Source of the DNA: Trogon surrucura
Lineage: Eukaryota; Chordata; Aves; Trogoniformes; Trogonidae
Reading direction: 5' to 3'
Length of the DNA stretch: 64,000 nucleotides
Assembly: GCA_020746105.1 (NCBI GenBank)
Contig: CM036619.1
Coordinates: 8,532,238-8,596,237 of the forward strand
The position numbers and the translations under genes are program-made. Positions 53,044-64,000 of this stretch are shown here, one piece after another (position 1 is the stretch's first letter; each line of letters begins with the position of its first letter). Below the pieces are notes generated by a model. It had not been told where the DNA came from and ran no database searches. It was given only the letters and a program-made list of their open reading frames with translations.

Positions 53044-53571
53044 GCTCCAAACTGCTCTCCATGGCTTAAATGGACATCAAAGCACGTCTCTCTGCTGGAA
53101 TGTACGTCCCTGGATGGTCTGATCCTTCGTGAACTGACTTCCAAGAAAAAAATAAATTACTACCCTCTCCTTTCAACAATTTGCTCGCTTTAATTTATGG
53201 CTTGTTGCCACACAGATAACCTACATTTTAATGCTGATATGGCTCCCTGCTAAATATTCTGGTACGTGGAAGAACAAGGGTCCATCTTCATTGAACCCCC
53301 TTCGGGAGAGGTCAGCAGCAGATCACAGAGAGGTGGAAGAGACTTGGCAGCACTGTGAGAAGGTGAAAGGAAATACTCAGCTTTGCCTTTTTCAAGCCTG
53401 TTTAGAGGAAAACAAGCTTCTTCCCTTGTGGATGGAGGTAGTGGAGTTGGTGTGTTCAACCTAAGCCTGAGGTGGTAATTGGCAGGCACTGCAGCACCCT
53501 TTCCTTTTTGCCTTACGTTGGACCCTACATCATACTTGGTCTGCGGCGACGGCCGAACCCCAGCAGGAAAG

Positions 53572-53883
53572 ATGGTTGTTGTAAGGAGGAGGAACGTGAA
53601 AGTGTTTACCTTCGCCTTTTTGCTCATCACAGTAACATCATTTCTGCTGAACTACACGCACCAGGTGACCACAACCGCCTGGGACCCGAGACATCTCGTC
53701 ATGCAGTTTTCAGAGCAAGTCCAAAAACTCTTCAAGCACCCCAGGAGACCGTGCAGCTGTCGCACATGCATTTCTGAGCTGGGACATTCCCTCTGGTTCG
53801 ATCAGAGATTTAATTCAACTATGCAACCTTTCCTGACCTCACAAAATGCCTTGATCCCAGAAGACAGCTACAGGTGGTGGCTG
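53572..53883 (+). CDS. ST3GAL1: ST3GAL1 first coding exon (N-terminal 104 codons)
   Basis: ST3GAL1 is a Golgi type II membrane enzyme. It moves sialic acid from CMP-Neu5Ac to O-3 of galactose in Gal-beta1,3-GalNAc, capping core-1 O-glycans. The ATG at 53572 has a good context (A at -3, G at +4). The visible protein has a basic cytoplasmic tail (residues 2-9, with R-R-R-N), a hydrophobic anchor (about 11-27) and a stem. A cysteine cluster C-S-C-R-T-C (61-66), an N-S-T sequon at Asn81 and the conserved R-W-W-L (101-104) follow. Order and spacing match the vertebrate ST3GAL1 N-terminus and do not fit ST3GAL2, whose stem is different. The exon ends in phase 0 at a GTAAGTG donor. The sialylmotif exons are not in the window. 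In-frame codons before the ATG (back to 53479) are probably untranslated leader. Confidence 0.92.
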
Positions 53884-53890
53884 GTAAGTG
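53884..53890 (+). promoter_or_regulatory. 5' splice donor of the ST3GAL1 coding exon
   Basis: CTG|GTAAGTG directly after the conserved W-W-L codons. The intron side is a near-perfect U1 match, and the exon end agrees with the known phase-0 break in the family. The open frame that continues to 54033 beyond it has no similarity to the enzyme. Confidence 0.88.
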
Positions 53891-56800
53891 GGAGGTGTGG
53901 ATACGGCCCGGCATTTGCACGATGGTTGTGGTGTCAGGCTTCTAATGGCGCCAAGCGAATAGCAAGAGATGGTTCCTGCCAAAAGTATTTGCCGTCTCAG
54001 CTGATGAGCATGCATTCACTTGCTCCAAGCTAGAAGAGTCCCTGGTAAAGTTAGGTGGTGAATCCAGTATTTGCAAATGTCAGTATTGCCTTTTTATCTC
54101 TTCTTTTTGAAAAACTAGACTTTGTAAGACAGCTTGTTTCGCTTCGGATGCTAAAAAGGGCTTTTGCTGCCCATTGAGGTAGCAAAGCAAACTCTTTGTG
54201 AAGTGTGTAATTCACCCGGGGCTCTCCCTACTGTAAGATATGTAAATAATTAGCAGGATTAAATGGAAAATTATTAATTCCATGTGTATGAGAACAGTCA
54301 CCATTGTGGCCAATGATGTAAAATGGGTCTGTAAAGGGCACGGGTGGGTGTGGGTCACTGGGAAGGAGCAACAGTCCTCAAGCAGTGTGTTCCAAGCATC
54401 ATGAAACTTAGGGGATACCTTGTTTAAAAAGCACAGCCTTGTTTAAAAAGCACAGATATATCCTGATGTTTTTCTTAAGTAAAACCCCTTTTGTTCTCTC
54501 AAAACAAGACATTGATTAAATGAATTACTTGTGCCCTGTGCTGTCGAGCTGCTAAAGTGCAGCTCCTGGCTCCAGGGACCCCAGTCAAATCAGTTTCATT
54601 ATGACTTGCTTTCCCCTTCTTCAGAATAAACAGTCTCCCTGTGCCTTCCTTTGAACACACGACAGCCTGCAACTTGGTGTCCTGTGATTAGCACAACCCT
54701 TGATATTTGTGTTGAATTTGGGGCTTTCAGACCTTCTCTGGCACCCCGGGGCAGCCCCTCCAGCATGCACCCCACTTTTCTTTGCAGTGGGGCCATTTAG
54801 GTTTTGGAGGAGATGTCAAGTACTGTGGGGATGAGGCTGTATCTGATTTATCACTTCACACTCCACTGGCTGTTGCATTTACTGATGAAAAAGAGATGCC
54901 ACTGAACTGTGACATCTTTGTTGCATAAATGATATCCTCATTTTATGAATCTCACATAGTCAAGGTATCGCATCCTTTCACCTGCCCCTTGGTCATGACT
55001 CAGATTTCCCATCACTTGTGTTTTTTCTTGTAGCTCCCAGACCCTTTACCTTCTGCTCCCCACATTTCCTAGCTGGGCTTTGCTGGAGCCATGAGAAGGG
55101 AAGATGGCAATCTTGGGTCATAGTTCCCCTTGTCCTGGGGTGAGGTTTCACCAGGGAGCTGATCTGATCTAACAACTGGCTATATTTGAAGGAGGGGAGA
55201 TACCCCAAACTGAGCTCCGTAGATGGGACAGTGTGGTTGTTCATGACACCAGGAGTGTTGGGGCTGGTTGTGAAGTGCCTTCTTATTGCCTCTGAAGACA
55301 GCATTGCGGGTGCATGGTTGCACCCAGCATCCTGAGGAGGTGCCAAGGAGAAGGTGGGATGATCAATTTTAAATCCTGGCATCAGTGTCAGGGCTATGCA
55401 CCTGCAGCAGCTGGGCTGAGGAGTCCTGGACATATCTGGGTGGGCAGGGTGCCCAAGCAAAGCTGTGCTGCGGTTTGCACTCGTACTGCACTCTGATTTA
55501 AACATGAGGTCTGAGAAGAAAAAGCTTTCAACTTAGTTCAGAAAACTGAATTTCCAGTTCTCCGTGTACTGAAACTGCCACATATATCTCACTTCACCTA
55601 AATCTGAAACAGTTTTTTTTGGGGGAAGGGTTTTTTTCTATTTCAGCTACACCTAAAACTAGTGACTTTCAGAACAGCCCAAAGTCTTCCTTTTCTTCCT
55701 CTCCCTAGCCCAAATAAAAGCTGTCCGTTAATTTTCAGGGCTATCTAACCCTATTTTAAGTGTTTTCAGTAATTTTTTTCTTTTTTAAATTCAGGTCAAG
55801 TTCAAAGGGAATACACAACTTCAAAACACAAAACCAAAGCAGTTTTTTCTTACGGGGTAAAAATAAAACTTCTAAGATTTGTATACCTTTTCCACCATGT
55901 TTTTTTTCAGCCAGAATTTACCTTCAGTGAGAGTATATGAAATGTTTTGTTGTCCCCCCAAAGCTGCATTGTCTATGGGAAATCAGTTACTTACTGAAAA
56001 TACTTACCCTAATCCGTGATAGATGGAAAAGGTGCTCTGACTCTTCTGAAAGATGTTTCTGGGTAAACTAAGGTATGATGTGGCCTTGTTGCAACCTATT
56101 TCCTGTATACATGTTACTTCGGAAACGCCAGTGTCATTTCTGTTTCTGTCTACAGTGTGTAATGTCCAGGTGTATCCTGACTCCACACCCTTTTTGCTGT
56201 TCTCTTTTAGGCTCATCTTCAAAGTAATTCTGAGATTTCATCCAGTCTTTAAGAAAGCACTGCTCATGGCCGCGTTTTACTCGAGTATGCTTTGCCAACT
56301 CAGTAATTTGTGACTTTTTACTATATTCGTACTTAGAAGATGAGGCATGAGAAGACCTGAGATTGCTTAAACTTCATTTCAGGGGAGAAATGACTGTGCG
56401 TTCACTCCCAGGAACTGACTTCAGACAGCGTGGTGGTTTCGTTATGTTGTAACTGAGACAACGGTGACTGCACTGGAGCTATTTATTTTAAGGCTGTGAT
56501 TTTCCTGTCACGGGGAGCCCCATGTGATGTGCTTGGACTAAACGCAGGCAAAGCCCTTGCCAGAGAGCTGTGTGTCTACCAAGCTCAGCTTGCCCTCCCT
56601 TCCCATTAAGCCTGTTCCTGTAGATGTGAATAAGGATTATTCATTCAAATAGTTCCGTAGCATTAGTATCCATCCACTTGTATGAAAGCGAGGACTGATT
56701 TCAGAGCCTAATGACCAGTATTTGAGATGAAAAGAGGCCAAAGAATGGAGTGTGTTCACTTGCTTACAGCTCTTCACATGGCTGCTTCATGGTTTATTTG

Positions 56801-57296
56801 GAGAATATATGGTTGAAGCTCTTCCAGCTTGGTAGGATGTGGACTTCTGGAAGGAAATATTCCTGGCTGCCATGAATAAAATTGAATTTTCTCTTCTGGA
56901 GTTAACATTCCCACCACTACCAGTAGGAAGGAGCAGGGGAGAGAAAGTCAGTGCCACTGTCCCTGCAGCGGCTTGTCCTGCTGCACAGGGCAGGGCTGCT
57001 TCTGGAGAAGGCACCTGAAAATGTGCCTGCCTGTTTCTGTGTTCATGAAAACAATGGGGCGGTTGTCAGGGCTATTATTTGCTTTTCATTTGCTTAAATC
57101 TACCCAGCTGATAAACTCTTCCTTGATTACTTCAGTCACATAACAGATAGTGGCCCAAATTCTCCTCCTGGGTACATGCCTGCGGTTGCTCTATGCTTCT
57201 TGTGGCTTAAAGTTGGAGTCCTTCTCTCAGAGATGATGTAGGCATTAATAATACTCCAGACTGTAACCAGGTTGTTAGGAATTCCTTCTTTCCTTA
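53891..57296 (+). other. ST3GAL1 coding intron 1, proximal part
   Basis: Intron sequence with no recognisable exon, and no sialylmotif peptide in any frame. A 19-bp unit is tandemly doubled at 54418-54455. An antisense ATG-initiated frame of 170 codons (54993-55505) lacks any domain I know. T/G homopolymers lie at about 55613-55637. Confidence 0.7.
54418..54455. repeat. Perfect 19-bp tandem duplication
   Basis: CCTTGTTTAAAAAGCACAG occurs twice head-to-tail with no mismatch, which suggests a recent small duplication or a variable two-copy site. Confidence 0.95.
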
Positions 57297-57755
57297 TAGA
57301 ATCGTAGAACAGTTCATGTTGGAAAAGACCCTTGGGATCATCGAGTCCAACCATTAAGCCTACACTACAACCATTAACCCCACACTACAAGTTCACCCCT
57401 AAACCAAATCACCCAACACCACACCTAAGCGACACTTAAGCACATCCAGGGATGGCGACTCAACCCCCTCCCTAGGCAGTCTGTTCCAGTGTCTGACCAC
57501 TCTTTCTGTGAAGAATTTCTTCCTAATGTCCAGTCTAAACTTGCCCTGTTGCAACTTGAACCCATTCCCCCTGGTTCTGTCCCTAATGACCTGTGAGAAG
57601 AGACCAGCACCAACCTCTCTACAATGTCCTTTCAAGTCATTGTAGAGCATGATGAGCCTCCTCTTCATCAAACTGGACAGTCTCAGCTCCCTCAATCGCT
57701 CCTCATAAGATCTATTCTCCAGGTCCTTCACCCATTTTGTCACCCTCTTCTGCAC
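57297..57755 (-). mobile_element. CR1 LINE fragment with open ORF2 tail, ending in a microsatellite
   Basis: Reversed CR1. The terminal AGAATCGTAGAACAG is followed by GGGATCATCGAGTCCAACC and a region with repeated CTACACTACAACC-like words. On the - strand the ORF2 tail is open for 118 codons (57755 to 57399), including E-E-R-L-R-E-L and R-R-N/K-F-F-type blocks, and ends V-L-G-D-L-V. Its 5' edge coincides with the CCTT repeat at 57755. The tail resembles the 58939 copy (A-L-G-R-I-V). Confidence 0.95.
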
Positions 57756-57874
57756 TCCTTCCTTCCTTCCTTCCTTCCTTCCTTCCTTCCTTCCTTCCTT
57801 CCTTCCTTCCTTCCTTCCTTCCTTCCTTCCTTCCTTCCTCCCTCCCTCCCTCCCTCCCTCCCTCCCTCCCTCCC
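57755..57874. repeat. Compound microsatellite (CCTT)n(CCTC)n
   Basis: About 21 perfect CCTT units run from 57755 to about 57838, then about nine to ten CCTC units to 57874. It starts inside the CR1 word GCACTCCTTCC, so it probably expanded from CR1 sequence. Translation gives only an S-F-L-P repeat that should not be read as protein. It is homopurine on the - strand. Confidence 0.97.
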
Positions 57875-58938
57875 TCTTTATCTCTCTCCTCCTCTCCCTT
57901 GTTCTCTTCTCCTTGTCTCTGGTTAGTGGCTGGCCCAGCCTTAATCTTCAACACTGTTCATCTTCCCTCATCTTACAGTCAGGGACTGCTGCAGTCTCAG
58001 TGTTTGGAAGTTACATTTTGTTTTGTTGGTATTTTCTTTCCCTCCTCCCTCAGCTGGTTCACCTGCAAGTTTTTCATTGTTGTTCCATGACAGTGTGTAT
58101 GAGGAAACAGGCCAAGAATTACGTGCTATCACACAGCAGAGCATTTATTTGTAGTCTTCTTGGTTTATTCTCATGGGGTTCTGGCATTTGTTTTGGTGGT
58201 CAGAAAATATTAAAAATATGAGATCAGAACCTGCTGTTCTAAATCCAAAATAGCCTTGTTGAGGTTGATGGATTAAAGCTGTGATAAGTAAAATCAGGCT
58301 CAGAGTTCCCTGAAAATCTTATCTGCAGCACGTTGTTCATAAACTAGTACATTATAACAATTTTTATCTTGAGTCTTATGATATTTGAGGGTTTGCTTGC
58401 TTGTTTTTTTCCAAGAAAGCTCAGCTCTTCAGAACACATGATTAGCGTATCTATAAAGAAAAGGTTAGCTCTTAGTCGTTATGTTTGTAGGAAAAAATGT
58501 AATATCCGGCTTAAAGATTTGCTCTCCAGACGGTGAACAAAAGGGCATCCCCAACACATGCACTGGGGAGCTCGTGGAAGGGTTTTTTTAAGACAGCAGC
58601 AGAGCTACTTGGCACCTGCGTCATGCATTTTGAATGCTCTTTGTAGAAAATTTGCTCAAATACTTTGATCACCAGAAGTCTTCTTTAAAACTGGGACGCT
58701 GTCTGTGATGCTTGGAAAGCAATGCAAAGGGCTCGATGCACTGAAGGCAGCACGTAGGTACCAGATACATGCAGAAGGTGGTACTAATCCGGGTACTAAT
58801 CCGGGCCAGGCCCCAGGCTTTAGCCTCAGAGCCTGCCACATGCCCAGTCCCACCTGGTGTTGGGTGCAAGCATGACATTTAGACCAAAGATGGATATACT
58901 GGGAGAACCGCGCCCTGGGCTACCTCTTATCCTCACGT
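57875..58938 (+). other. ST3GAL1 intron, spacer
   Basis: No exon or repeat, apart from a 12-bp unit (GGTACTAATCCG) doubled at 58780-58803. Confidence 0.6.
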
Positions 58939-59318
58939 AGAATCATAGAATCGTATCAGCTGGAAGAAACCTAAAAGATCATCGAGTCCAGCCTTTGTCC
59001 CAGCCTTATCAACCTACTAAACAATTCTACCCAACGCAACATCCACCCGTCTCTTAAACACCTTCAGGGATGGTGACTCAAGCACCTCCCTGGGCAGCCT
59101 GTTCCAATGCCTGACAGCCCTCTCAGTATAGAAATTCTTCCTAATATCTAACCTGAACCTCCCCTGGCACAAATTAAATCTATTTCCCCTTGTCCTATCA
59201 CTCTCCATTAGGGAGAATAGACCAACCCCCACCTTTCTACAACCTCCCTTCAGGTAGTTGTAGAGAGCGATGACGTCTCCCCTCAGTCTCCTCTTCTCTA
59301 GACTAAACAGTCCCAAAT
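58939..59318 (-). mobile_element. CR1 LINE 3' fragment with open ORF2 tail
   Basis: Reversed CR1 with AGAATCATAGAATCG at its 3' end and a GATCATCGAGTCCAGCC box. On the - strand the ORF2 tail is open for 99 codons (59316 to 59017), from [10 protein letters not shown] to a final G-R-I-V. The 3' UTR words match the 48559 copy. It is truncated at the L-F-S-L-E-coding position. Confidence 0.95.
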
Positions 59319-62300
59319 GCCTCGGGACAGAATCATGTCCAGCTGGGCTGCAGCTCCAGGGTCTCCTGCAGCAAGGACAGGTGGATCTAAAGGTGGTCCA
59401 AGCTCATGGGTCCCTCTGAGCACTGTGATGTGCTCTGCTGAGCTGCAAGCATCCTGCAGCCAGAAACAAGAGCATGTGGAGCTGTCGGAGGCAGGGTCTT
59501 TGCTCCTTAAGAGTAACACGGAGGTGACCCATACCAGCCATGGAAGTCAGAAATCATACAACTTGGCGTATGCATACTGTAGTGTGTTATTTACATAATA
59601 TATGCAGATTACATTCATATTTGAGAATGCATATTTTTTTTGACAGACAGAAGTCATTAAACAAAACCCGAACTCTCGAAAGCCCCTGTATTCTCCCTGT
59701 TAATCTCTTTGATGCATAATAATTGCAGGTCATTAAATATGACAATAATAATGCCATATTTTCCAGACCAAGGAGGCATTTTAGAAATTGATGGTTTGTT
59801 TTTAACCTCACCTTCAGTCTGCAAAATGAAGATTACCTGGATTTGCCCCATCAGGCTGTTGCTAGGATTAACCTCTGTACAATGTCTTTCTTAGAGCTGG
59901 GAAGCGCTGTGCGAGTATTAATGCCTCTGAACTGCTATAGGGAGGCAATTAGTAGCTGTGCAAAAGAGGTTCTCATGAGGCTTTATTCCCTCTTTATCTC
60001 TTAAAAACAGTTAAAAAAAAAAAATTAGAATAGCCATAAAAAAAACCCAGTATTGCTAAACCAACTTCCTCAGGCTGACTGGCTGGGTGCTTGCAAGTCT
60101 ACCCACAGCAGCACCTGCCTGTCCTCAGCAAGGGCTTTGTCTTGATCCTTGCTCCTTCTGCATTCACATCACACCAGTCATTACAGGTTAAGCAGGATAT
60201 TTTATACCTGCTAAGAAGTTGGAGCCTTGAAGATGTGTTTAATGCACTGCCAAAGTTGTCCTTGGGTGCAGGATGCAGAGGCACCAGGAGAGGTTTCCTT
60301 TGGGGCTCTCCTGACTGTAGCTGCGTTCTTACCACTCCCAAGCTATTAGCTCTGAGGAGCCTTGGTTGAATTCACAGAATCCCTTTGCATCCCCCTAGCT
60401 GAGTTTTTAGCGTTGCTTCGCCGGCAATCGCCAGCAATGTGATGGTGCTGAGGAGCCCAGGGAAGCCTTCTGAGAAGTTTACAAAAGCAGCAAAGTCCCC
60501 TGTCATCCTTAATGGAGGTGTGAGAGAAGGAGCAACAGGGTCTCCTTTGGAAAACTGTTAATGGGTAAAGAAGAAAGGAAGGGCATAAACTTCGAGTGTT
60601 CTTTTTTCTTGTCTTTTTTTTTTTTTTTTTTTAAAAATATGAAGGTGCAAAACCAGCTAGTAAACTTCAGTATGTGGAGTGGGGAATTTCTAAGACTGGG
60701 GAACAGGGTAGTTTGTGTTCCCTGTGAAGATAATTAGGAAGCTTCTCAATTTGCACTCGCAGTTATAGTTTTTAACAGTCTAAGTTGAAGAGGTGACTCT
60801 CAAGTGCCAGGCAAATATTTTATATAGGAGAGCTGGAGTGTTAAGCGATTTAGTAATATTTTATATCATCTGGACAAAAAGTGGGTTAAGATGCTTTTTG
60901 GGTTTGGGCAAGAGGTTTTAAACTACACCTTTAGACATGGGTGTTGAATGTGCAGACCTGCTTCAGTCGGGGCACAGGGATCAGGTATTTCAGTGTAATT
61001 AAGCTCAATTCTAGCAGCTTTATCCACACAGATATCCTTGCCACACATCTAGGGCACTTGGAAGGAAGATGCTGTCCCAGCAGAGCCACGTGGCACTAAC
61101 ATGGCTCTGCCTTGCATGACATGGACAGACTATCACCCAGGGCTTTTGTTGATACATGGGAAGGGCCAGACTAATGGGAGCTTGTTAATAAAACAAAAGA
61201 CAATATTGCTCCTAAAAAAGGACAAAAATTTGGTGTGGGGAAGTGAACTATAATTGCTTTGTAATTGTAATGCTATTAAAATGGTCTTTTTCAAGAAGTA
61301 AACATTGTGCAACAAGGAACTGTCTGCAAAGTAAGTCTGGATGTTTGTGCTTTATGTGCCTTGGAGTTAACCAGCTCCATTGTCTACACTGCTCTGTTTT
61401 GCTGAAATGTCAAACACTAACCAGTGCTGATTAAAGATTAGGCCTGAGAAGTGTAGTCCAATCAGATAATCATTGAGCAAATTAAAGCAGAACACTTTTA
61501 ATGAGTTAAGGACGGATGTCGTTGTATGGATGTTCAGCACACAGTGCAATAAAGTCATCATCCTATTTGAGGTCTCTGAGCGGATCTCTAACGTAAGCAG
61601 TAATCTCTGCTGTGGAAGCTGTGTGCAGCCAAGGCATGTTGGCTGGTGGGGTCCTGCTTTCAGGCTGGTGTTGGTGCCCCTGTTTTAACTTGATTGCAGC
61701 GGAGTTACCCTAGACTGGCAGGAGCATAACAGAAGCAAAAGGCGGATCCCTGTTCCATGTAAATATAGGCGCCTATAGTGATAATGTCTCTTGCCACTTT
61801 ATTGCGTCAAACAAAAGTCAATGCTCCAGGTCTTTCCTTTTTCTGATGTTTTCATGCCGGCAGAATGGGTGTATGCACATACGTGTTCAAATAACTCAAA
61901 ATAAGTTGTTAGGTTTTTTTAAAAAAAAGGTGGGTTTTTTTCTACATTATACAGCTGATGCTACTCTAAGATATCTGTAAAGTCTCCGTTTATTTTGAAG
62001 GCTGCAGGCTTTCTAATATCATTTTTTCATATATTCGGAGTAAAACCAGATTAGATTGGATTCTTAAGAATACACAAGAGTATGTGAACATGTGTTTGTA
62101 GCATCACACAGAAATTTAGAAGATTATCCTTTTCAATTAAATAATTGAGCCATCCACTCAATAGTGACATACATGGTAATAGTGACAGTGCTTGTCTGGG
62201 CATCCTAATTACCTTGCATCCTAATCACTTTGTGCAGTCCGTATAAGAGTATGTAGACTAGTGAGGATTAGCAGGAAGATTAAGTCTATGTATGCTACAT

Positions 62301-63277
62301 TTCTTTGTCTTCTTTGTTTCAAGTTCTTGTAGTTCTGACGTGTTGTTCAGTTCAGTGCAAATAAGGTTCCTTTACATAGTTCTGCAAAGAGACAGCATGA
62401 AATTTAAACAAAAATTACAGTGATACATCTGTTTGTGAGAGAGGGAGAGCTAGCTGGACAAATAAGCAGTTCCTGGTGCGGTCAAGGGAAACGCATTGAG
62501 AAACTAAAGCGAAATTACCCTCTGGAGTTGCTGGGAGTCATGAGAAAAGGTGTTTCTCCTCTGTCCCTCCCTGTCTCTCCTTGCCCTGGGCTGACAGAGC
62601 AAGGACAGAGCCTTTTAGCAGATTTTGTTTTAGGAGCTATTCTCCCTCTGTAAACTTGCAAGCAAGCAGCACCACGAGGGTGGGCAATGCTTTTTGTGAG
62701 CCTGCCAGCACTCCCAACCTCTTCAGTAGGTCTCAGAAATCACAGCCCTGGAAAGGGAGTGTCTGACCATTACCTGCCCTGCACCTTGCCTGTACCTTCC
62801 CAATCCTGCCATTGTTTCCACCATGCACCACAGAGCTGCCACAAAAGTGTTCCCTTCTATGGCAACAGGCACAATGACTGAGGTCCGGGTAGTTCTTCAT
62901 CTCGAAGAATTTTTTAGATGATTTTACATCTCCAACCCTCAGGACTAATTGTACCGTAGTTTCCTGTTGTGCTAGCAGCTGGCTCCTTCACAGTCCAGAG
63001 CAACAGCAATAAGATATCCCACTTCCACATCTGGCATGTGCCAAAATTTGTGGAAGGGGTGTCAGCGACTTCTCTGCTTCATCAGGTTCCCTAAGATACT
63101 TCCATCCTTCCTAGGAGGGTTGAAAGAAGTCTTACACATGTCCTAACAGCAGATAGCTGGCCCAAGGTGGGACTAGGCTTATAGACACCGGAGGAACACT
63201 TAGACTGCTAATGTCAGCCTTGGGTAGAACTCATGATCTGTTCTACCATGGCTAGATAGAGATTGAGGAGGTGTGGA
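59319..63277 (+). other. ST3GAL1 intron, distal part
   Basis: No exon recognised. 59590-59960 is complex AT-rich sequence with TAAT-rich words and no repeat, so it is a candidate conserved element. A 19-T run lies at 60614-60632 and a T/A homopolymer pair at about 61914-61928. Confidence 0.6.
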
Positions 63278-63987
63278 AATCATAGAATCATAGAATCATA
63301 GAATGTTAGGGATTGGAAGGGACCTCGAAAGATCATCAAGTCCAATCCCCCTGCCAGAGCAGGAATGCCTAGATTATGCTACACAGGAACGTGTCCAGGC
63401 AGGTCTTGAATGCCTCCAGAGAAGGAGACTCCACAACCTCTCTGGGCAGCCTGTTCCAGGGCTCCGTCACCCTCACTGAGAAGAAGTTTCTTCTCGAGTT
63501 TAAGCGGAACCTCTTATGTGCCAGTTTCAGCCCATTACCCCTTGTCCTATCAGTGGTTGTCACCGAGAAGAGCCTGGCTCCATCCTTGTGACACTCACCC
63601 TTGATATATTTGTAAACATTAATGAGGTCACCCCTCAGCCTCCTCTTCTCCAAACTAAAGAGCCCCAGCTCCTTCAGTCTTTTCTCATAAGGGAGATGCT
63701 CCACTCCCTTCATCATCCTAGTTGCCCTGTGCTGGACTCTCTCCAGCAGTTCCCTGTCTTTCTTGAACTGAGGGGCCCAGAACTGGACACAGTATTCCAG
63801 ATGGGGTCTCACCAGGGCAGAGTAGAGGGGAAGGAGAACCTCTCTCGACCTACTAACCACCCCCCTTCTAATACACCCCAGGATGCCATTGGCCTTCCTG
63901 GCCACAAGGGCACATTGCTGGCTCATGGTCATCCTGCTGTCCACCAAGACTCCCAGGTCCCTTTCCCCTACACTACTCTCTAATAAG
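63278..63987 (-). mobile_element. CR1 LINE, sister copy of the 26162 element, reaching the window edge
   Basis: Reversed CR1 with three AATCATAG terminal units. The ORF2 C-terminus is open for about 206 codons down to a TAG at 63369-63371, and all but nine of those residues equal the 26162 copy. Homology to that copy seems to stop near 63987, thirteen bases before the window end, so it is either 5'-truncated there or continues with local divergence. Like the 57297 and 58939 copies it is antisense to ST3GAL1. Confidence 0.95.
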
Positions 63988-64000
63988 TCCAAGAACAAGG

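Noticed and set aside
53479..53571. In-frame upstream extension of the ST3GAL1 exon
   Set aside because: The extension starts at a non-ATG codon and has no family similarity. The ATG at 53572 has good context and matches the family N-terminus.
53884..54033. Continuation of the ST3GAL1 frame past W-W-L
   Set aside because: It crosses a strong GTAAGTG donor, and the peptide no longer resembles the enzyme.
57624..58090. Open frames rich in S-F-L-P or K-E-G-R repeats
   Set aside because: They are translations of the CCTT/CCTC microsatellite in different frames.

Overview
The window looks like nuclear DNA from a bird. It is mostly non-coding and moderately AT-rich, and it is littered with CR1 LINE fragments, the dominant retrotransposon family of birds. 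These end in the CR1-type 3' terminus built from short ATTCTATG-like repeats. The only protein-coding gene segment I can identify is one exon with a high match to the N-terminus of avian ST3GAL1 (beta-galactoside alpha-2,3-sialyltransferase 1). There are no bacterial or organellar features, RNA genes or CRISPR arrays. Exact species or order cannot be read from the sequence alone.

Layout. Positions 1 to about 53,570 hold no recognisable coding exon. Since ST3GAL1 runs on the + strand, this is its 5' side: introns between non-coding leader exons, promoter-proximal DNA and/or intergenic DNA. I could not place any upstream exon with certainty. The first coding exon is 53,572-53,883 (104 codons: cytoplasmic tail, membrane anchor, stem, first cysteine cluster), closed by a good GTAAGT donor. 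From 53,884 to the end is intron. The catalytic exons (sialylmotifs L, S, III, VS) were not seen and presumably lie downstream of the window.

Mobile elements. I count about 17 CR1 segments, roughly 7.5 kb or 12% of the window. By their 3' coding ends they fall into at least three subfamilies. The most striking is a sense-oriented, 5'-truncated copy at about 26,162-28,346 that keeps an uninterrupted reverse-transcriptase frame of about 700 codons. A sister of the same subfamily sits at the right edge on the - strand (63,278-63,987 or beyond) and shares 197 of 206 C-terminal residues. The three copies inside the coding intron are all antisense to the gene.

Other structure. There is a (CCTT)n/(CCTC)n microsatellite grown from the end of a CR1 copy (57,755-57,874), a 52-nt pure purine tract, a Z-DNA-prone alternating tract, and a diverged palindromic relic at about 12.6 kb. 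Three small CpG-rich clusters (about 16.95, 24.3 and 35.4-35.9 kb) and some conserved-looking AT-rich blocks could be regulatory, but that is inference. I found no convincing evidence of a new biological system. The best leads are the intact CR1 polymerase frame with its sister copy and the unexplained CpG-rich islands upstream of ST3GAL1.
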